NCBI GenBank assembly: GCA_009782085.1
Contig: WQUN01000158.1
Span: forward strand, 1 to 11,067
Length of the DNA stretch: 11,067 nucleotides
DNA from: Bacillota bacterium
GTDB lineage: Bacteria; Bacillota; Clostridia; Lachnospirales; WQUN01
Direction: 5' to 3'
Under the pieces are notes generated by a model. That model was not told where the DNA came from, ran no database searches, and saw only the letters and a program-made list of their open reading frames with translations. The translations under genes were made by a program, and so were the position numbers. Below, in pieces: positions 1-6,940 of the stretch. Positions within the stretch are counted from its first letter, which is position 1. The number at the start of each line of letters is the position of its first letter.

Positions 1-19
1 TCGATGAGATGTTTTGCTT

Positions 20-66
20 TTTTTTATTTTTTATTTTTTATTTTTTATTTTTTATTTTTTATTTTT
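20..66. repeat. 7-bp A/T tandem repeat (TTTTTTA)n
   Basis: Single A residues occur at 26, 33, 40, 47, 54 and 61, each separated by exactly six T, giving six uninterrupted copies of a 7-bp unit and ending in TTTTT. The tract starts one base from the stop codon of the SEDS gene and lies on its 3' side. In that gene's direction it reads as A-runs, so it is not the U-tract of an intrinsic terminator for it. I see no hairpin beside it on either strand inside the window. Homopolymer-rich perfect repeats are prone to slippage. Confidence 0.9.
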
Positions 67-1436
67 CATTCCGCCCTTGCCCATTGCACTATCCCCACCA
101 TCGCCATGCAAACCACAGCGGAACTGCCGCCCGCGCTTATGAACGGGAGTGTCACGCCGGTCATCGGGATCAGCCTTATGACCCCGCCCAGGATCAGAAA
201 GGTCTGGAACGCCAGCACGCAGGTGAAGCCCGCCGCCAAAAGGCCAGGATACGGCCTCTCGCAACGGAGGCTTATGTTTATGCCGCGGTAGAAGATCATT
301 ACGAAGATCCCGATCAGCCCGATCCCGAACAGGCTGCCAAACTCCTCGCATATGCCGGAAAAGACGAAGTCGCTCCTGACGACCGGGACAAGCTCGGGCA
401 CGCCCCGCGTCAGGCCGCTCCCCAAAAGCCCCCACGTGCCTATGGCGAACATCGACTGGAGTATCTGATAGCCCTTGTCGTAGGGGTCGCTCCAGGGGTT
501 AAGCCAAGCCACGACGCGCGTCTGGAAATGGGCGATTTTCCCATATGCGAACCAGACCGCGCCGGAGGCCGCGAGAAGGCCCCCGACGAACAGCGGCTCG
601 CTCCCGGAGAAGATATAGGCCATAGTCATGAAGCCCATGAAGAAGATCAAGGCCGTGCCGAGGTCGTTCTGGAGGAAAAGCACGCCGATATAGGCGGCCG
701 TGACCGCGCCGGGGAAAATCAGGCGTTTGAAACGGGCCCCCTTTTCGGCGTCCGCATTTTTGCCGAACACGGACGCCAGGAAAAAGACCAGCAGGAATTT
801 TACGGCCTCGGAGGGCTGGAAGCTGAAACCCCGGATAGATATCCAGTTGTTGGAGCCGTATTTAGATACGCCGACGAAAAACGGCAGTACGAGCAATACG
901 AGGCCGGAGGCCATGTACGCGGCCGCGAGCTTATCCGACCTGTTGATCAGCTTAAGCGCCGGCGGCGCCAGCAAGACGGCCGCGAGCCCCACGGCGCAGT
1001 AGGCGAGCTGCCTGCCCGCGTCCGCCGGGGAAAGGCGCTCCGTCATGATAAGCCCGATGTCCAGCAGAAAGAACATGCCGTTCCACAGGAGCGGGCAGGA
1101 TTTCCTGTACACCAGTTCCGCGGCGGCCTGCCCGAGGACGACGAACGCGAGCCCAAGCCCTCCGACGAGAACCGCGCCGGGCCTTATCGAGGCGGACGCC
1201 GGGTCGTAGGCCAAAATGGCGAAGGCCGTGACGTGGGTCATGACGATCATGACCCGCTGCAAAACCGCCGCCGTTTTGCCGTCCCGGCGGCGAAGGCCGC
1301 GTTCCGAGAGAAGGTACTCGACACCCTGCCAGAGAAAGAAGGCGATGTAGAAAACGAACAGCCAGCGGCAGAGGATTGCGATCAGCTGGAACAAAAGGCG
1401 CCCCCCTTTTTTTTCCTGGTTGTCTTCGCGTCCCAT
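66..1436 (-). CDS. FtsW/RodA/SpoVE family (SEDS) peptidoglycan polymerase
   Basis: A 456-residue polytopic membrane protein of the SEDS family. Members polymerise lipid II into glycan strands together with a class B penicillin-binding protein, during division (FtsW), elongation (RodA) or sporulation (SpoVE). Family landmarks visible are QPSE at about 207-210 in a WISIRGFSFQPSE stretch, QNDLG at 256-260, NPWSDP at 313-318, DFVFSGICEEFG at 356-367 and the C-terminal PMTGVTLPFISAGGSS at 424-439. The usual first SEDS helix seems to correspond to FFLLDIGLIM at about 122-131, so the protein has an extra N-terminal part of roughly 110 residues with about three hydrophobic segments (near 14-43, 57-78 and 84-107). 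It is longer than the common 370-400 residues. The ATG at 1436 has no visible Shine-Dalgarno sequence; a TTG at codon 15, preceded by a G-run, is an alternative start. No penicillin-binding protein gene is present within the window. FtsW and RodA cannot be told apart here. Confidence 0.93.
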   Translation of the reverse strand: MGREDNQEKKGGRLLFQLIAILCRWLFVFYIAFFLWQGVEYLLSERGLRRRDGKTAAVLQRVMIVMTHVTAFAILAYDPASASIRPGAVLVGGLGLAFVVLGQAAAELVYRKSCPLLWNGMFFLLDIGLIMTERLSPADAGRQLAYCAVGLAAVLLAPPALKLINRSDKLAAAYMASGLVLLVLPFFVGVSKYGSNNWISIRGFSFQPSEAVKFLLVFFLASVFGKNADAEKGARFKRLIFPGAVTAAYIGVLFLQNDLGTALIFFMGFMTMAYIFSGSEPLFVGGLLAASGAVWFAYGKIAHFQTRVVAWLNPWSDPYDKGYQILQSMFAIGTWGLLGSGLTRGVPELVPVVRSDFVFSGICEEFGSLFGIGLIGIFVMIFYRGINISLRCERPYPGLLAAGFTCVLAFQTFLILGGVIRLIPMTGVTLPFISAGGSSAVVCMAMVGIVQWARAE

Positions 1437-1448
1437 TAGCTATATAAT
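1420..1448 (+). promoter_or_regulatory. Sigma-70-like promoter of the TetR-type gene
   Basis: TTGTCT (1420-1425), a 17-bp spacer and a perfect TATAAT (1443-1448) predict transcription starting near 1455, about 30 nt before the chosen ATG at 1486. The TTG of the -35 box is also an in-frame potential start codon for the regulator. The promoter placement rules that longer start out, because it would lie upstream of the transcript. The -35 box overlaps the first codons of the divergent SEDS gene. Confidence 0.6.
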
Positions 1449-1472
1449 ACACCAAGCCATACAATATGACCA
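1444..1472 (-). promoter_or_regulatory. Candidate promoter of the SEDS gene, possibly leaderless
   Basis: On the minus strand a -10-like TATTAT (1444-1449) lies 17 bp from a -35-like TGGTCA (1467-1472, 4 of 6 consensus matches). The predicted start of transcription falls at or one base from the ATG at 1436, which would make the mRNA leaderless and would fit the missing ribosome binding site. The -10 overlaps the -10 of the divergent regulator promoter. This is motif reading only. Confidence 0.35.
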
Positions 1473-1485
1473 CGGGGAAAACGAC

Positions 1486-2082
1486 ATGCCGGACAGCCGA
1501 AACAAAGAGGATCCGAGGATCATAAAAACCCGTTCCGCGCTGGTATCAGCGCTGAGCGCGCTGCTGACCCGCGAGAAATTCTCCAGGATCACGGTATACG
1601 ACATATGCTCCGAGGCGCTGGTAAGCAGGACGGCGTTCTACATACACTTCAGCGACAAATACGACCTCCTGCGCTATTGGCTGAAAATGCTCCGGGCGTC
1701 GTGCCATGATTTCAAGCGCGACCACACGGAGCAGGAATTCGAGGAGATGCTCAGCGGTTTTTTCAGGGACAACTGGAGGCTCTTGGCGAACATTCTGGAC
1801 AACGACGACGCGGAGGTCTACGACCTGGTCCACGGCTCGGTATCGTTCCCAGAATTCTGCCGCGGTACGGACGAGCCCGCCGGCGATGCCCCGGAATCCT
1901 CCATGCTGGCCGGATTTTTGGCCGGGGGGCTCATACACCTGATCCTTTGGAACGTGAGAAATCACCGGAACCCGCAGGAAGCGGACATCAGGTCCATAGT
2001 TACGTGCGTGGAAAAGGTAATCGCCGACCTGCGGCGATGCTACGCAGAGCATTTGGCGAACGGTATGCAAAATCAGGTCTAA
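1486..2082 (+). CDS. TetR/AcrR family transcriptional regulator
   Basis: A 198-residue predicted one-component DNA-binding repressor. The N-terminal helix-turn-helix is clear: RIIKTRSALVSALSALL (11-27), then ITVYDICSEALVSRTAFYIH (35-54), followed by FSDKYDLLRYWL, which is the standard TetR pattern ending in an aromatic-x-H-F signature. The C-terminal ligand-binding half is divergent, and a hydrophobic helix GFLAGGLIHLILWNVRNH (143-160) is typical of TetR dimerisation surfaces. The start at 1486 follows GGGG with a plausible spacing and fits the promoter at 1420-1448; extending upstream to the TTG at 1420 would add 22 non-homologous residues. It is transcribed divergently from the SEDS gene over 49 bp, so autoregulation and control of that gene are natural guesses. 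The ligand is unknown. Its TAA shares bases with the stop codon of the convergent DUF2284 gene. Confidence 0.88.
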   Translation: MPDSRNKEDPRIIKTRSALVSALSALLTREKFSRITVYDICSEALVSRTAFYIHFSDKYDLLRYWLKMLRASCHDFKRDHTEQEFEEMLSGFFRDNWRLLANILDNDDAEVYDLVHGSVSFPEFCRGTDEPAGDAPESSMLAGFLAGGLIHLILWNVRNHRNPQEADIRSIVTCVEKVIADLRRCYAEHLANGMQNQV

Positions 2083-2612
2083 TTCTTACACAATATCAGC
2101 CCCGCGTAGGAGATCGTCGCGGGACCGTTGTTGTATTTAAGCCCGACTTTGGACACCATTTGGTTGACCACGATCCCGCAGGACTCAACGGAGTAAAACG
2201 CCTTGTCCGGGAAGCGGCAGGGCGCGTCCGGGTATGTGCACTTTTCGCAGAGGCGGCAGCCGCCGGAGCCCAGCGCCAGCACGTTCCCATAGTCCTTTCT
2301 TATTTCGAGGACCGCGTCTATGAGCGTCTGCTTGAACTTCGCGCCTATCTCCTCCATGGTCTCGAAATCGAACGAATCCTCCAGCTGCCCCACGGTCTGC
2401 ACCACCAGCCCGCTTTCGAAGGCGTCGATCCGGCGCTTCATCTCCTCGTGACAGGGCACGGCCGGCGGGCAGACCCATATCCTGCCGTATGTCCGGCAGA
2501 GGTTCTGCTCGCAGGCGTGTATGAGTTCCGGCGCGTAAGGGATGTCGCTTGTCCGTATGACCCCGCAGCCCGTAAAGCCGGCGTCCAGGCATATCTTTTC
2601 TATGTCGCGCAT
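2079..2612 (-). CDS. DUF2284 cysteine-rich, probable metal-binding protein
   Basis: A 177-residue protein with 12 cysteines and no signal peptide or membrane segment, so probably cytoplasmic. The C-terminal motif C119-x2-C122-x2-C125-TYPDAP-C132-R resembles an iron-sulfur or metal site. A second group, C34-x4-C39 and C48-PP-x3-C54, lies in the N-terminal half. The pattern (YGRIWVCPP, then GGCRLCEKCTYPDAPCRFP, then SVESCGIVV) matches what I know of the DUF2284 family, which is annotated only as predicted metal-binding. It is the last gene of the hydrogenase operon: nine bases separate it from the hydrogenase stop, and its ribosome binding site (AAGGGG) overlaps that TAA, so it is almost certainly co-translated. 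A role in cluster assembly, electron transfer or regulation is possible but nothing in the sequence decides. No terminator follows it; its TAG overlaps the stop of the convergent regulator. Confidence 0.85.
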   Translation of the reverse strand: MRDIEKICLDAGFTGCGVIRTSDIPYAPELIHACEQNLCRTYGRIWVCPPAVPCHEEMKRRIDAFESGLVVQTVGQLEDSFDFETMEEIGAKFKQTLIDAVLEIRKDYGNVLALGSGGCRLCEKCTYPDAPCRFPDKAFYSVESCGIVVNQMVSKVGLKYNNGPATISYAGLILCKN

Positions 2613-2621
2613 AATATCCCC

Positions 2622-4412
2622 TTATATCTGCTCCCTTTTCTGATAATGCGTATGCAGCAGTTCGTGCGCCTTTTCGCCGTAAGGCTCCCCCAAAAACTCC
2701 TCGTAGAGCCTCTTTATCTGCCCGTTCTCGTGGGAGCGGCGCAGCGGCTTCTCAGCGTCCTCTTTGAAGATGGCCTCCATGCGGGCCTTCAGCACTTCCA
2801 TGTTGTTCCCGTGGTAGGGCTGTCCGCCGCCGCCCACGCAGCCCATCGGGCAGGCCATGATCTCTATGGCGTCGTACGAGGCCTCGCCGTCCCGGATGGC
2901 CGTCAGGAGCTTCCTGGCGTTGCCCAGCCCGTGAGCGATGGCGATTTTTAGAGTCTTTCCGGCGACCGCGACCTCCGCCTCGCGGATCCCGTCGATGCCG
3001 CGAAGTTGTTTGAAATCTATGACGGGGCTGGGGTTTTCCGGGTCGAGCCAGGCCGCCGCTGTTCGCACCGCGGCCTCTATGACGCCGCCTGTGGTTCCGA
3101 AGATCACCGCCGCGCCGGTGGACTCGCCCATCACGTCGTCGAAGCTCTCGTCCCTGAGGGCCCCGAAATTGATGCCCGCCTCGCGTATCATCCTCGCCAG
3201 CTCCCTCGTGGAGAGCACGTAGTCCACGTCCGCGCCCGCCGGCTCTTCGGTCAGTTCCTCCCGCCGGGCCTCGAATTTCTTCGCCAGGCACGGCATGACC
3301 GAGACCACCTTTATTTTGGCCGGGTCCTTGCCGAGTTTCCGCGCCAGGTAGGACTTGGCCACCGCCCCGAACATCTCGTGGGGGGACTTGCAGGTGGACG
3401 GGATGTCCAAAAGCTCCGGGAACTGGTGCTCTATGAATTTGACCCACGCGGGGCAGCAGCTCGTCAGTATAGGGAGCCTGCCTCCGTGCTCCATCCGGTG
3501 CATGAATTCCGAGGCCTCCTCGACGACCGTCAGGTCCGCCGCGAAATCGGTATCCAGCACCATGTCGAAGCCCATTTTCTTAAGCGCGGCCACCATCTTG
3601 CCCGTCACCTGGGTGCCCACGGGCATCCCGAATTCCTCCCCCAAAGTGACCCGTATGGCCGGCGCCGTCTGCGCGATCACGAAAATATCCGGGTTCGAGA
3701 CGGCCGCCCAGACCTCCTCCGAATCGTCCGTCTCGGTCAAGGCCGCCGTGGGGCACACGGACACGCACTGCCCGCAGAAGGTGCACGCCGTGTCCAGCAT
3801 GGGCAGGTCGAACGCCGTGCCCATGACCGTGTCGAAGCCCCTGTGGACGGTGGAATAGACGCCCACGGTCTGCACCTCGTTGCACATCGTCTCGCAGCGG
3901 CGGCAGAGCACGCACTTTTCCGCGTTCCGGACGATGGAATAGCTGGAACTGTCCTTGTGGGTCTTGAACCGCGGGCCGGTATATCTTATCTCGCGCACGC
4001 CCAGCTCCGCGGCCAGGCTCTGGAGTTCACAGTTCTGGTTCCTCTCGCAGATCAGGCACTCCTTCGGATGGTTCGAGAGGAAAAGCTCGACCATGATCCG
4101 TCGGGAACGCACCGCGCGCGGGGTGTTGGTGTGGATGACCATGTTTTGGGTGACCGCCGTCGAGCAGGAGGGCAGGAGGTTCCAGCGGCCCTCCGCCTCC
4201 ACCATGCAAACGCGGCAGGTGCCCACCTGGTTGACCATCTTAAGATCGTGCAGGTCCAGGTGGCAGAGCGTCGGGATGTGGACGCCGACGGTCTTCGCGG
4301 CCTCCAGGATCGTGGAGCCCTCGGGGACCCGCGCCTCCACATTGTTGATCGTGCAGGTTATCAGGTTGACCGCGCCGGCGGTATCATTTTCCGCAGTATT
4401 GCCGTTAGTCAT
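2622..4412 (-). CDS. hndD: [FeFe]-hydrogenase catalytic subunit (HndD/HydA type)
   Basis: A 596-residue catalytic subunit that reversibly reduces protons to H2 at an H-cluster. Domains in order: plant-type [2Fe-2S] with C50, C66, C69, C83; a His-ligated [4Fe-4S] site with H115, C119, C122, C128; two [4Fe-4S] sites, C167/C170/C173/C177 and C210/C213/C216/C220; then the H-domain. All three H-cluster signatures are intact: TSCCPAW (317-323; C319 the expected proton-relay Cys, C320 a ligand), MPCLAKKFE (373-381; C375) and EIMACPMGCVGGGGQP (C521, C525). The C-terminal 50 residues, with LYEEFLGEPYGEKAHELLHTHY, match the small-subunit domain, here fused. Length and architecture match group A trimeric/tetrameric NAD-linked enzymes. 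The ATG at 4412 follows AAGGAG nine bases upstream and begins where family homology begins; an upstream in-frame extension would overlap hndC. It lies 17 bp after hndC. The maturases HydE, HydF and HydG are not in the window. Confidence 0.97.
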   Translation of the reverse strand: MTNGNTAENDTAGAVNLITCTINNVEARVPEGSTILEAAKTVGVHIPTLCHLDLHDLKMVNQVGTCRVCMVEAEGRWNLLPSCSTAVTQNMVIHTNTPRAVRSRRIMVELFLSNHPKECLICERNQNCELQSLAAELGVREIRYTGPRFKTHKDSSSYSIVRNAEKCVLCRRCETMCNEVQTVGVYSTVHRGFDTVMGTAFDLPMLDTACTFCGQCVSVCPTAALTETDDSEEVWAAVSNPDIFVIAQTAPAIRVTLGEEFGMPVGTQVTGKMVAALKKMGFDMVLDTDFAADLTVVEEASEFMHRMEHGGRLPILTSCCPAWVKFIEHQFPELLDIPSTCKSPHEMFGAVAKSYLARKLGKDPAKIKVVSVMPCLAKKFEARREELTEEPAGADVDYVLSTRELARMIREAGINFGALRDESFDDVMGESTGAAVIFGTTGGVIEAAVRTAAAWLDPENPSPVIDFKQLRGIDGIREAEVAVAGKTLKIAIAHGLGNARKLLTAIRDGEASYDAIEIMACPMGCVGGGGQPYHGNNMEVLKARMEAIFKEDAEKPLRRSHENGQIKRLYEEFLGEPYGEKAHELLHTHYQKREQI

Positions 4413-4429
4413 TGCCGATTGCTCCTTTA

Positions 4430-5899
4430 TTATTCCTTCGTAATGGCGTTCACGGGGCACTTCTCGTAGCACGTGTTGCACTTTATGCACCTGGCCTGGT
4501 CTATCACGTGGGTCTTCTTCCGCTCGCCAGAGATGCAGCTGACCGGGCAGTTGCGCGCGCAGACCGTGCAGCCGATGCACTTCTCCGGCATTATGAAATA
4601 TCTGAGTAGCGCCGTGCACCGCTTGGACGGGCAGCGCTTATCGTTCACGTGGACAAGATACTCGTCACGGAAGTATTTCAGGGTCGAGAGGACGGGGTTC
4701 GGCGAACTCTGCCCGAGGCCGCAGAGGGAGCAGTCCCTGACGATGTTCCCCAGCTCGTCCAGGTCGATCATGTCTTTTTCGGCGCCGCCGCCCGTGGTTA
4801 TTTTCTCGAGAATCTCCAATAGCCGCCTGTTCCCGATGCGGCAGGGCGTGCACTTGCCGCAGCTCTCCTCGGCGGTGAATTTCAGGTAGAACTGGGCGAT
4901 GTTGACCATGCAGTCGTCCTCGTCCAGCACGATCATGCCGCCGGAGCCCATGATGGAGCCCAGGGCGACCAAGGATTCGTAGTCGACCGGCGTGTCCATA
5001 TGCTCCTCCGGGATGCAGCCGCCGGACGGGCCGCCCGTCTGCACGGCCTTGAGCTTCCTGCCGTTCTGGATGCCGCCGCCGATGACCTCGATGATATGCC
5101 GCAGGGGCATGCCCATCGGCACTTCCACGAGGCCGACGTTGTTGACCTTTCCGGCCAATGCGAAGACCTTCGTGCCGGGGCTCTTTTCCGTGCCGAACTG
5201 CCGGAACCACTCCCAGCCGTTAAGGATGATCCGGCAGACGTTCGCGTATGTCTCGACGTTGTTGATGTTGGTCGGCTTTTTCCACAGCCCGGCCTGGGCC
5301 GGGAACGGCGGCTTTATGCGCGGTTCGCCGCGCCCGCCCTGGACGGAGTTCATGAGGGAAGTCTCCTCCCCGCAGACGAACGCGCCCGCGCCCAGGTAGA
5401 GCCTAATGCCGAAATCGAAGCCGCTGCCCAGGATGTCGTCCCCCAGGAGCCCGAGCTCCTCCGCCTCGCCGATGGCTTTCTGCAGCCGCTTGACCGCCAG
5501 CGGATACTCGGCCCTGATATAGATGATGCCCTGGCGCGCGCCGATGGCGCGCCCGCAGATGACCATGGCCTCCAGGACGGAGTGCGGGTCGCCCTCCAGA
5601 ATCGAGCGGTCCATGAACGCGCCGGGGTCGCCCTCGTCGGCGTTGCACATGACATATTTCTCGTCCCCTTCGGACTTGCCCGAAAGCTCCCATTTCAGGC
5701 CGGTCGGGAAGCCCGCGCCGCCGCGGCCCCGGAGGCCGCTCTTTTTTACCGTGTCTATGATCTCGGCGGGGGTCATCTCGAAAATCGCCTTCGCCAGGGC
5801 GTCGTAGCCGCCCTGGGCGATATAGTCGCCGATCTTCTCGGGGTCTATGACGCCGCAGTTCCTGAGCGCTATGCGAACCTGTCCGTAATTGTCGCTCAC
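4430..5899 (-). CDS. hndC: NuoF-like NADH/FMN flavoprotein subunit of the hydrogenase (HndC/HydB)
   Basis: A 489-residue subunit that binds NAD(H) and FMN and passes electrons between NADH and the hydrogenase iron-sulfur chain. Visible are the FMN/NADH loop GRGGAGFPTGLKW (58-70), the second glycine-rich loop GAGAFVCGEETSL (170-182), the NuoF [4Fe-4S] ligands C347, C350, C353 and C393, and a C-terminal two-cluster ferredoxin domain (C441/C444/C447/C451 and C471/C474/C477/C481). Between them, H417-x5-C423-x4-C428 resembles the zinc-site pattern I recall from structures of bifurcating HydB proteins. It lacks the N-terminal thioredoxin-fold [2Fe-2S] domain of Thermotoga-type HydB; that domain is the separate gene just upstream. 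Start codon is GTG, 7 nt after a perfect GGAGGTGA, overlapping the upstream stop as GTGA, so translation is coupled. NAD-linked electron bifurcation with ferredoxin is likely from family membership but not provable from sequence alone. Confidence 0.95.
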   Translation of the reverse strand: MSDNYGQVRIALRNCGVIDPEKIGDYIAQGGYDALAKAIFEMTPAEIIDTVKKSGLRGRGGAGFPTGLKWELSGKSEGDEKYVMCNADEGDPGAFMDRSILEGDPHSVLEAMVICGRAIGARQGIIYIRAEYPLAVKRLQKAIGEAEELGLLGDDILGSGFDFGIRLYLGAGAFVCGEETSLMNSVQGGRGEPRIKPPFPAQAGLWKKPTNINNVETYANVCRIILNGWEWFRQFGTEKSPGTKVFALAGKVNNVGLVEVPMGMPLRHIIEVIGGGIQNGRKLKAVQTGGPSGGCIPEEHMDTPVDYESLVALGSIMGSGGMIVLDEDDCMVNIAQFYLKFTAEESCGKCTPCRIGNRRLLEILEKITTGGGAEKDMIDLDELGNIVRDCSLCGLGQSSPNPVLSTLKYFRDEYLVHVNDKRCPSKRCTALLRYFIMPEKCIGCTVCARNCPVSCISGERKKTHVIDQARCIKCNTCYEKCPVNAITKE

Positions 5900-6288
5900 G
5901 GCCTGGTCACCTCCTGGGTCAATACGTATTTATCCAGGACCTCGCCGCGCATCAGGTGCCTCCGCACGATCTCCCCGGCCAGGTCCTTGTCCACATGGCC
6001 GTACCTGACGGCGTTTTTCCCGGGGACGCGGACTTCCACCATCGGCTCCGCGTAGCAGAAGCCGTAGCAGCCCGTCGCCGTTATGTCTATATTTTTAAGC
6101 CCCTGCTTCTTTATCTCGGCGGCCAGGGCCTCCGAAACGTCACGCGCGCCCGCGGCGACGCCGCAGGTGGCCATGCCGACCAGCAGGACCGTCCTCTTCT
6201 CGCCGTTTTTGGCCATTTCGCCGGCGCGGAGCTTTTTCAGGTCGTCCCAGGATCTGAGCTTTTTATTCCCGTTTCCAGCGTTTTCCAT
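5896..6288 (-). CDS. hndB: Thioredoxin-fold [2Fe-2S] subunit of the hydrogenase (HndB)
   Basis: A 130-residue small iron-sulfur protein equivalent to the N-terminal domain of fused HydB proteins. Recognisable are VLLVGMATCGVAAGARDV (34-51, C42) and TATGCYGFCYAEPMVEVRVPG (C74 and C78), the thioredoxin-like ferredoxin pattern. Only three cysteines exist in the whole protein. The position five residues before C42, where the C-x4-C pair of NuoE-type domains would place a fourth ligand, is Val37. From memory, other small proteins with the MATCG motif share this, so it may be a family trait rather than a defect. The ATG at 6288 lies one base after the hndA stop, preceded by a G-rich ribosome binding site inside the end of hndA; its TGA overlaps the GTG of hndC. 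It probably gives an additional cluster on the NADH side of the complex. Confidence 0.88.
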   Translation of the reverse strand: MENAGNGNKKLRSWDDLKKLRAGEMAKNGEKRTVLLVGMATCGVAAGARDVSEALAAEIKKQGLKNIDITATGCYGFCYAEPMVEVRVPGKNAVRYGHVDKDLAGEIVRRHLMRGEVLDKYVLTQEVTRP

Positions 6289-6289
6289 C

Positions 6290-6784
6290 CTATTCGCCCC
6301 CTCTTTTCAGGTGTTCCTCGACTATGCCCTTGACGTCCTCGGGCTTGACGCGGCCGTAGACCCGGTCGTTTACCATCACTACGGGCGCGAGGCCGCAGGC
6401 CCCGACGCAGCGGATGGAATCGAGGGGGAACAGGAAGTCCTCGGTCGTCTCCCGCGCCTTGATACCGAGATCCGTCTCAAACTGGCGCAGGATCGCCTCG
6501 GAACCGCGCACGAAGCAGGCCGTCCCCAGGCAGACGTTGATGCGGAACTTGCCTTTTTTTTCAAGGGTGAACAGCGAATAGAACGTGGCGACGCCGAACA
6601 CCTTCGACGCCGGGATTTGGAGCCTCCGCGCGATATGGAGCTGGACTTCCCGCGAGAGGTAGCCGTACTCCTCCTGCGCGCGGTGCAAGACCGGAATCAG
6701 CGCGCCGTTAATATCGGGCAGGCCGTCGATATACGCGTCGATTTCCGGAAAACTCGCAGCCGCTTCGGCGGCTTGCTGTGGCAT
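6290..6784 (-). CDS. hndA: NuoE-like [2Fe-2S] subunit of the hydrogenase (HndA/HydC)
   Basis: A 164-residue subunit related to the 24-kDa subunit of complex I. The N-terminal four-helix part includes LIPVLHRAQEEYGYLSREV (29-47) and the conserved KVFGVATFYSLF (61-72). The C-terminal thioredoxin-fold domain has the exact C-x4-C-x35-C-x3-C ligand spacing: C85, C90, C126, C130. It partners the NuoF-like subunit and is the first gene of the operon. The start at 6784 is chosen because AGGAGGA (6791-6797) sits 6 nt upstream and family homology begins just after it. A longer in-frame reading up to 6958 would translate the promoter and operator region. A second AGGAGG lies at 6801-6806, so the message has a tandem ribosome-binding sequence. 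Confidence 0.95.
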   Translation of the reverse strand: MPQQAAEAAASFPEIDAYIDGLPDINGALIPVLHRAQEEYGYLSREVQLHIARRLQIPASKVFGVATFYSLFTLEKKGKFRINVCLGTACFVRGSEAILRQFETDLGIKARETTEDFLFPLDSIRCVGACGLAPVVMVNDRVYGRVKPEDVKGIVEEHLKRGGE

Positions 6785-6884
6785 AGAGATTCCTCCTGAT
6801 CCTCCTGGATGTTTTGTCCGGACGGCAAAGATAAAAGATTGATGAAATATAAGAAGAAGTTGCATATAATCTGCACAGTTTGAG

Positions 6885-6913
6885 AGTATATCATGCAATC
6901 GGCGGTTAGGCAA
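6885..6913 (-). promoter_or_regulatory. Promoter of the hydrogenase operon
   Basis: On the minus strand TTGCCT (6908-6913), a 17-bp spacer and TATACT (6885-6890) match the sigma-70 consensus at 4 of 6 and 5 of 6 positions. Transcription would begin near 6878, giving a leader of roughly 94 nt before hndA. A weaker second candidate (TTGATA at 6953-6958, 18 bp, TCTAAA at 6929-6934) has its -35 inside the palindrome at 6941-6958. Confidence 0.6.
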
Positions 6914-6940
6914 TGCCTTGGGAGGGATTTTAGAAAAATA

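Noticed and set aside
9..1439. Long open frame on the plus strand opposite the SEDS gene
   Set aside because: It is the mirror of a clear SEDS coding sequence. Its composition is Arg/Gly/Glu-rich and charged with no recognisable motif, as expected for an antisense frame in GC-rich DNA.
1546..1555. Palindrome TCAGCGCTGA as a TetR operator
   Set aside because: It is inside the coding sequence of the regulator, downstream of its start, and a 10-bp palindrome is expected by chance in GC-rich coding DNA.
1947..2951. Plus-strand open frames across the DUF2284 and hydrogenase genes (also 3006-4469 and 5000-6055)
   Set aside because: They overlap strongly supported iron-sulfur genes on the other strand, cross gene boundaries and show no family resemblance.
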